Origin: Bacteroidota bacterium
GTDB taxonomy: Bacteria; Bacteroidota; Bacteroidia; Chitinophagales; Chitinophagaceae
Length of the DNA: 10,227 bases
Direction: 5' to 3'
Assembly (NCBI GenBank): GCA_023386395.1
Contig: JAEWJV010000171.1
Location: 1-10,227, forward strand
The notes beneath the pieces were generated by a model. That model was not told the DNA's origin and ran no database searches. It worked only from the letters and a program-made list of their open reading frames with translations. Position numbers and translations under genes: made by a program. Positions 6,059-10,227 of this stretch are shown here, piece after piece (positions within the stretch are counted from its first letter, which is position 1; each line of letters begins with the position of its first letter).

Positions 6059-8473
6059 ATGTTCAGGAATTATATTAAAACAGCATGGCGCAATATCAGA
6101 AAAAACAAACTTTTTTCTTTCATTAATATTCTTGGTTTATCACTCGGCATCGCAATATGTTTTATTATCATGTTGTATGTGCAGGATGAACTGAGTTATG
6201 ATAAGTTTAATAAGAACGCGGATAATATTGCAAGGGTTATTTTTAAGGCGGATGTTAATGGCGGGAAAATAAACGAAAGCGTTACCATGCCGCCGGTGGC
6301 TGCCACCATGAAGAAAGATTTTCCTGAAGTGCAGGATGCAACAAGACTGCTTAATTATGGCAGTTCAAAAATTTTATACAAAGACAAAGTTTTCAAAGAT
6401 GACAGGTTTGCCTTTGCAGATGCCAACTTCTTCAGCATATTTACATTGCCCATGATTGAGGGCGATGCAAAAACGGCTTTGCTGCAACCGCATACTGTTG
6501 TTATCACGCAATCAACTGCTAAAAAATATTTTGGTGATGAAAACGTAATCGGGAAAACCATTATACTTACTGCTGATAATAATCTTCCATATGCCATAAC
6601 CGGTGTGATAAAAGATATTCCTGCTAATTCGCATTTTCATTTTGACATGTTTGGTTCGCTTACAAATTTTGGTGACGCCAATTCCGATACCTGGATGAGC
6701 GGTGGCTATCACACCTATCTCTTATTAAAGCCCGGCACTGATTTAAAGAAAATGGAAGCCCGCTTTCCTGCAATGGTTAAACAATATATGGGCCCGCAAA
6801 TCCAGCAGCAAATGGGCTTAAGCCTTGAACAGTTTACAAGTAAAGGCAACTCGCTGGGTTTTACATTGCAGCGATTAGCAGATATTCATTTGCATAGCGA
6901 TACAAACAATGAATTTGAACCGGGCGGCAATGCTTCCTATGTTTATATTTTTGGTGGTGTTGCTTTATTTATGCTGGTAGTTGCCTGTATTAATTTCATC
7001 AATCTTTCAACGGCAGGCGCATCTAAAAGAGCGAAAGAAGTGGGCGTTAGAAAGGTGGCGGGTTCCGGCAGGTTTCAGCTAATTAAACAATTCTTATCTG
7101 AATCCATATTGATAACCTTCTTTGCAATGATTATTGCATTTGTAATGGTAGAACTGGCCTTACCTGCATTTAATGATTTTTCAGGCAAACAATTAAACTT
7201 CGATGCAAAACCTGCGCTTGCTTTTATTGGTTTAGGATTGATTGTGGGTATTGTTGCAGGTTTATATCCTGCATTTTATTTGTCATCCTTTAAACCAATT
7301 GCTGTATTAAAAGGTAAGCTTACAATCAACCATAAAAATTTTGGTTTGAGAAGCGGCCTGGTCGTATTTCAATTCTTTATTTCTGTTGCATTAATAATAG
7401 GAACGATGGTTGTGTACCAGCAAATGAAATATATACAAAACAAAGACCTTGGTTTTAATAAAGAACAGCTTATCACTATTCCTAATTCTTATGTATTGGG
7501 TAATAATGAACAAGTTTTTAAACAGCAAATGCTGCAGGACCCACGGATTGTAAATGCAACCGTTAGCTGGTACAAGCCTGCCGGCCCAAGTAATTACAAT
7601 AACGCATTGGCATATCCGCAGGGAAATGATAAACTCATTGTTAATGGTGTAGATTACCATATTGATGAAAACTATATACCAACATTAGGAATGAAGATGA
7701 TTGACGGCAGGAATTTCTCCAGTGAATTTGCAACTGATTCTTTTGCTATTATATTGAATGAAACGGCTGCAAGTGCATTTGGATGGAACAACGCAACGGC
7801 TATTGGTAAAACAATAATACGGCAGAATAGTGACAGGGGTAACAATGTTCCTTTTCACGTAATTGGTATTGTAAAGAATTTCAATTTTAGATCACTGCAT
7901 GAAGCCATAAGCCCTTTATACATGACATTGAAACCTGAAGGTGGATTGATATTTAAAATAAAAACAACTGATGTAGCAGGCTTGCTGGCAGTTATGAAAA
8001 AAACATGGGACAGTTATAAAACCGAAGATCCGTTTGAATATAATTTTATGGATGATCTTTTTAATAAAACATATTCAACAGAGCAAAAAACAAGTAATAT
8101 ACTTAGGCTCTTTTCTATGCTTACCATTTTTGTTGCGTGTCTTGGTTTGTTTGGATTAGTAACCTACACTGCGGAGCAACGTACGAAAGAAATTGGTATC
8201 AGAAAAGTGTTGGGTGCAAGTGTTAGCCAGGTAACGCAAATGCTCTCCGGAGAGTTTTTAAAACTTGTTTTAGCGGCATCATTAATTGCATTTCCGGTGG
8301 CATGGTGGACAATGCATAAATGGTTGCAAAGTTTTGCTTACCGCATTCATATTGAGTGGTGGGTTTTTGCTGTTGCCGGGTTAGTTGCTTTATGCATTGC
8401 GCTGGTAACTGTAAGTTTCCAGGCAATAAAAGCTGCATTGGCAAATCCTGTAAAGGCATTGCGAAATGAATAA
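6059..8473 (+). CDS. ABC transporter permease, MacB_PCD-FtsX tandem architecture (permease 3)
   Basis: 804 aa, complete double unit. TM1 about 20-42 is followed by D-E-L-S-Y-D-K-F (43-50), then the first MacB-type periplasmic domain containing SHFHFDMF and HLHSD. Next come TM2, the coupling motif K-R-A-K-E-V-G-V-R-K-V-A-G-S near 322-335, TM3-TM5, the second periplasmic domain with ENYIPTLGM at 537-545 and a FMDDLFNKTY motif, TM6, A-E-Q-R-T-K-E-I-G-I-R-K-V-L-G near 705-719, TM7, TM8, and the C-terminal NPVKALRNE. Closer to permease 1 than to the adjacent permease 2. Both cytoplasmic coupling motifs needed for an ATPase partner are present, but the partner is not in this window. Likely inner-membrane; substrate unknown. 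The ATG start is fixed by the conserved F-R-N-Y-I-K-T-A-W-R-N N-terminus and an AGGAG 8 bases upstream. A REP-like element fills the space before it. Confidence 0.93.
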   Translation: MFRNYIKTAWRNIRKNKLFSFINILGLSLGIAICFIIMLYVQDELSYDKFNKNADNIARVIFKADVNGGKINESVTMPPVAATMKKDFPEVQDATRLLNYGSSKILYKDKVFKDDRFAFADANFFSIFTLPMIEGDAKTALLQPHTVVITQSTAKKYFGDENVIGKTIILTADNNLPYAITGVIKDIPANSHFHFDMFGSLTNFGDANSDTWMSGGYHTYLLLKPGTDLKKMEARFPAMVKQYMGPQIQQQMGLSLEQFTSKGNSLGFTLQRLADIHLHSDTNNEFEPGGNASYVYIFGGVALFMLVVACINFINLSTAGASKRAKEVGVRKVAGSGRFQLIKQFLSESILITFFAMIIAFVMVELALPAFNDFSGKQLNFDAKPALAFIGLGLIVGIVAGLYPAFYLSSFKPIAVLKGKLTINHKNFGLRSGLVVFQFFISVALIIGTMVVYQQMKYIQNKDLGFNKEQLITIPNSYVLGNNEQVFKQQMLQDPRIVNATVSWYKPAGPSNYNNALAYPQGNDKLIVNGVDYHIDENYIPTLGMKMIDGRNFSSEFATDSFAIILNETAASAFGWNNATAIGKTIIRQNSDRGNNVPFHVIGIVKNFNFRSLHEAISPLYMTLKPEGGLIFKIKTTDVAGLLAVMKKTWDSYKTEDPFEYNFMDDLFNKTYSTEQKTSNILRLFSMLTIFVACLGLFGLVTYTAEQRTKEIGIRKVLGASVSQVTQMLSGEFLKLVLAASLIAFPVAWWTMHKWLQSFAYRIHIEWWVFAVAGLVALCIALVTVSFQAIKAALANPVKALRNE

Positions 8474-8480
8474 AGCTTAG

Positions 8481-8511
8481 CTCTTTGGAAAGTTCAAAAC
8501 TTTCCAAAGAG
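8481..8511 (+). terminator. Strong 14-bp hairpin after permease 3 (probable terminator or attenuator)
   Basis: CTCTTTGGAAAGTT (8481-8494) and AACTTTCCAAAGAG (8498-8511) pair perfectly with a CAA loop, 7 bases past the permease 3 stop. Only a short, broken T-run follows (GTTTATTACC), so termination may be partial. It separates the permease array from the lectin-like gene 28 bases downstream. Confidence 0.55.
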
Positions 8512-8539
8512 GTTTATTACCAAAACAAATTCAATTATT

Positions 8540-9181
8540 ATGTATAAATTAATTGCACTTATTGTTGTTGCCTTTATGTATTGTGCAAATTTTACAGAGG
8601 CACAAACGATTGATATTTCTTCTGCAAACAATTTTGAGGTAATTAACAGGCATATTGCTGTTGATGATTCTGCCGACAAAAAAATTGTACGCTTCAATGC
8701 TGCGGAAGGCGATGGTGTTGCCTGGCTAAAGACCATTAATTTTTCAACCGGCATTATCGAATTTGATGTTAAGGGCAAGGATGTAATGCAGCAAAGCTTT
8801 GTGGGCATTGCATTTCACGGTATTAATGACAGTTCTTTCGATGCCGTGTATTTCCGGCCTTTCAATTTTCAATCGCGGGATGCAGCAAGAAAGAGCCATT
8901 CAGTTCAATACATCTGTTTGCCTAAATATGAATGGTCTTACCTGCGCGAAAATTTCCCCGGCAAATATGAAAATGTATTAACCCAAACTATTGAGCCTTC
9001 AAGCTGGTTTCATGTAAAGGTTGTGGTTGAAGTTGATAAAATATCAGCGTATGTAAATAATGATAACACGCCATCTCTTGTTGTAAAACCGCTGGCAAAT
9101 TATACAACAGGAAAGATTGGTTTTTGGGTGGGCAACGGCTCAGATGGCGATTTTTCGAACTTAACTATTCAGCAGCATTAA
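8540..9181 (+). CDS. Secreted concanavalin A-like (DUF1080/LamG-like) protein
   Basis: 213 aa. A Sec signal peptide covers about 1-21 (M-Y-K, hydrophobic core, cleavage at TEA-Q). C15 lacks a proper lipobox, so it is probably not a lipoprotein. The rest is a beta-rich single domain: GIIEFDVKGKD near 71-81, F-V-G-I-A-F-H-G near 87-94, A-V-Y-F-R-P-F-N-F near 103-111, SVQYICLPKYEW near 120-131, W-F-H-V-K-V-V-V near 155-162, and G-K-I-G-F-W-V-G-N-G-S-D-G near 191-203. This pattern suits the jelly-roll proteins of Bacteroidota often labelled 3-keto-disaccharide hydrolase-like or family 16-like. The GH16 catalytic ExDxxE signature is absent, so a hydrolase activity is not claimed; carbohydrate binding is the more cautious reading. 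It follows permease 3 by 66 bases with a strong hairpin between, so co-transcription is uncertain. ATG 8540 is chosen because it gives the signal peptide. Confidence 0.8.
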   Translation: MYKLIALIVVAFMYCANFTEAQTIDISSANNFEVINRHIAVDDSADKKIVRFNAAEGDGVAWLKTINFSTGIIEFDVKGKDVMQQSFVGIAFHGINDSSFDAVYFRPFNFQSRDAARKSHSVQYICLPKYEWSYLRENFPGKYENVLTQTIEPSSWFHVKVVVEVDKISAYVNNDNTPSLVVKPLANYTTGKIGFWVGNGSDGDFSNLTIQQH

Positions 9182-9210
9182 AATTTTAGAATGTTAATAA
9201 TATACAGCAA

Positions 9211-9240
9211 CTGAATTTTATTTTTATTCAGGCTTTTATT
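9211..9240 (+). terminator. Weak hairpin between convergent genes
   Basis: CTGAAT (9211-9216) and ATTCAG (9226-9231) flank an AT-only 9-base loop and are followed on the plus strand by GCTTTTATTT. This is the only terminator-like structure in the 54 bases between the lectin-like gene and the convergent TPR gene. A 6-bp stem is marginal. Confidence 0.3.
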
Positions 9241-10227
9241 TGGATGAAGTTTTACAATCTAATACACTTATTTCGTTTTTTAAGAACTGCCGTATTCGTT
9301 GCACATGATCATAAATTTCTTTCTTTTCTTTTGTTATAATGCCTGCATCCTCAAGATCATTTAAATCCTGCCGGAAAGATTCGGTAAATTTTCTTGCATC
9401 AGATAAATATGACTGGCCTTTGAATTTCCGGTAAACAGAATCTGCTTTTTCACACTGCCCGGTAAGCAGATAGGCAAGTGCAAGATTTGTATTGATGCCG
9501 GTATTTTTATCATATAGTTGTAAACCTCTGAGTACCGCATGCATAACAGCAGCAGAATCTAAATTTTTTTCAAAGAGCAGGTACCATGATAAATTCCAGT
9601 AATCCGATGAAAGCATTTGCCTGAGTGAATCTGCCGGATTTGATTCTAATAAAACCTCTTCAGCAGCAGTAATCTTTTTTAAATCTTTTAGCCGGTCGGT
9701 GGTATCCCGGTAATAGGTGTAATAATTGAGGCTCAGCCGGCGGTATTCGTAAAGATAATTTACCGCATCAAGTGCGGCAAGCCTACCGAATACTCTTTTG
9801 GCATCATAGAGTGTTTGTTTTTGAAGATACCTTGCATCTCTTTGCAGTGCGAACGTTGCAGTTCTTATCAATTCATCCTTATTTGTGATGGTATCAACAT
9901 CTATTGTGCTGTTCTCAGGTTTTTCAGTTGTATTCATAGCAGTTGCTATTTCCCCGATAAATGAACTTAACTGCGAGCTGTTAATATCACCAGGCTTTTT
10001 CCATACCTTGATTGAGTCGCCGTAATAGTCAGAATTTAAACTTAGTATGTTGTTGTTGTTAAGAAAAATGTTAGCACTATTTAAATAATTCAACTTGACC
10101 AGCTTGCCGTTTGCGGTGTCTTTAACTTTTCTGTCGAAATAAAAAATAGAGTCCTTGTCTTTTCTTTGATAATAGTTAGTGTTATAAGTGTATATAAAGT
10201 TGTTATAGATAATGGTTCTGATAATCA
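9236..10227 (-). CDS. TPR-containing protein, 5' end beyond the window (partial)
   Basis: The reading frame stays open from the stop at 9236 to the window edge, giving at least 329 codons. A TTG at 10091-10093 is an internal leucine, because 44 further sense codons precede it, including F-Y-F-D-R-K-V-K-D-T-A-N-G-K. The C-terminal third is helical and TPR-like: N-L-S-W-Y-L-L-F-E-K-N (near 9600-9568), then an A-V-M-H-A-V-L-R-G-L helix and N-T-N-L-A-L-A-Y-L-L-T-G-Q-C-E-K-A-D-S-V-Y (near 9505-9440). It ends with a helical tail, F-R-Q-D-L-N-D-L-E-D-A-G-I-I-T. This tail resembles the C-terminal TPR ends of multidomain Bacteroidota proteins (some with WD40-like or caspase-like N-termini). The N-terminal visible part is Asn/Tyr-rich and probably beta; S-I-K-V-W-K could be the end of a WD40-like blade, but that is a guess. 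Such modules usually mediate protein contacts. No signal peptide can be judged. Confidence 0.75.
   Translation of the reverse strand, partial: IIRTIIYNNFIYTYNTNYYQRKDKDSIFYFDRKVKDTANGKLVKLNYLNSANIFLNNNNILSLNSDYYGDSIKVWKKPGDINSSQLSSFIGEIATAMNTTEKPENSTIDVDTITNKDELIRTATFALQRDARYLQKQTLYDAKRVFGRLAALDAVNYLYEYRRLSLNYYTYYRDTTDRLKDLKKITAAEEVLLESNPADSLRQMLSSDYWNLSWYLLFEKNLDSAAVMHAVLRGLQLYDKNTGINTNLALAYLLTGQCEKADSVYRKFKGQSYLSDARKFTESFRQDLNDLEDAGIITKEKKEIYDHVQRIRQFLKNEISVLDCKTSSK

Noticed and set aside
8799..8981. 60-aa plus-strand frame inside the lectin-like gene
   Set aside because: Out-of-frame shadow of a well-supported secreted protein.
8540..9181. Calling the secreted beta-rich protein a GH16 glycosidase
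   Set aside because: The catalytic ExDxxE signature is not visible; only the overall fold pattern fits.
10091..10093. TTG as the start of the TPR protein
   Set aside because: Forty-four in-frame sense codons precede it up to the window edge, so it is an internal Leu codon.

Overview
The window reads as a chromosomal stretch of a member of the Bacteroidota, most plausibly the Chitinophagaceae. This rests on the 790-805 residue double-FtsX permeases typical of that phylum, AT-rich intergenic DNA, almost no Shine-Dalgarno sequences, and the YhcH-like and lectin-like secreted proteins. The family-level placement is an inference from protein style, not from a marker gene.

Layout: (1) 8-613, minus strand: a secreted YhcH/YjgK/YiaL-family protein. 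(2) 614-792: a divergent intergenic region with a 13-bp palindrome and a 21-bp-spaced hexamer repeat. (3) 793-8473, plus strand: three consecutive paralogous MacB/FtsX-type ABC permeases (805, 792 and 804 aa). They are separated by a 347-bp gap rich in inverted repeats and a 122-bp gap carrying two copies of a REP-like palindrome. (4) 8474-8539: a strong hairpin. (5) 8540-9181, plus strand: a secreted concanavalin A-like (DUF1080-like) protein. (6) 9236-10227, minus strand: a TPR-containing protein whose 5' end lies outside the window.

The three permeases dominate the window. Each carries two complete units (periplasmic MacB-type core domain plus FtsX transmembrane block), but no ATP-binding subunit is encoded here, so any ATPase must be encoded elsewhere. 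Permeases 1 and 3 share motifs that permease 2 lacks, so the array is not a simple duplication of adjacent copies. The permeases probably act in the inner membrane as mechanotransmission or efflux-type modules, but no substrate can be inferred.

I see no complete defence system, mobile element, CRISPR array or RNA gene. The most interesting non-coding signals are the two REP-like palindromes with compensated stems (the second abuts the start codon of permease 3 and supplies its SD-like sequence), the 14-bp inverted repeat enclosing a degenerate heptamer region and a 14-bp palindrome downstream of permease 1, and a 12-bp dyad just upstream of permease 2.
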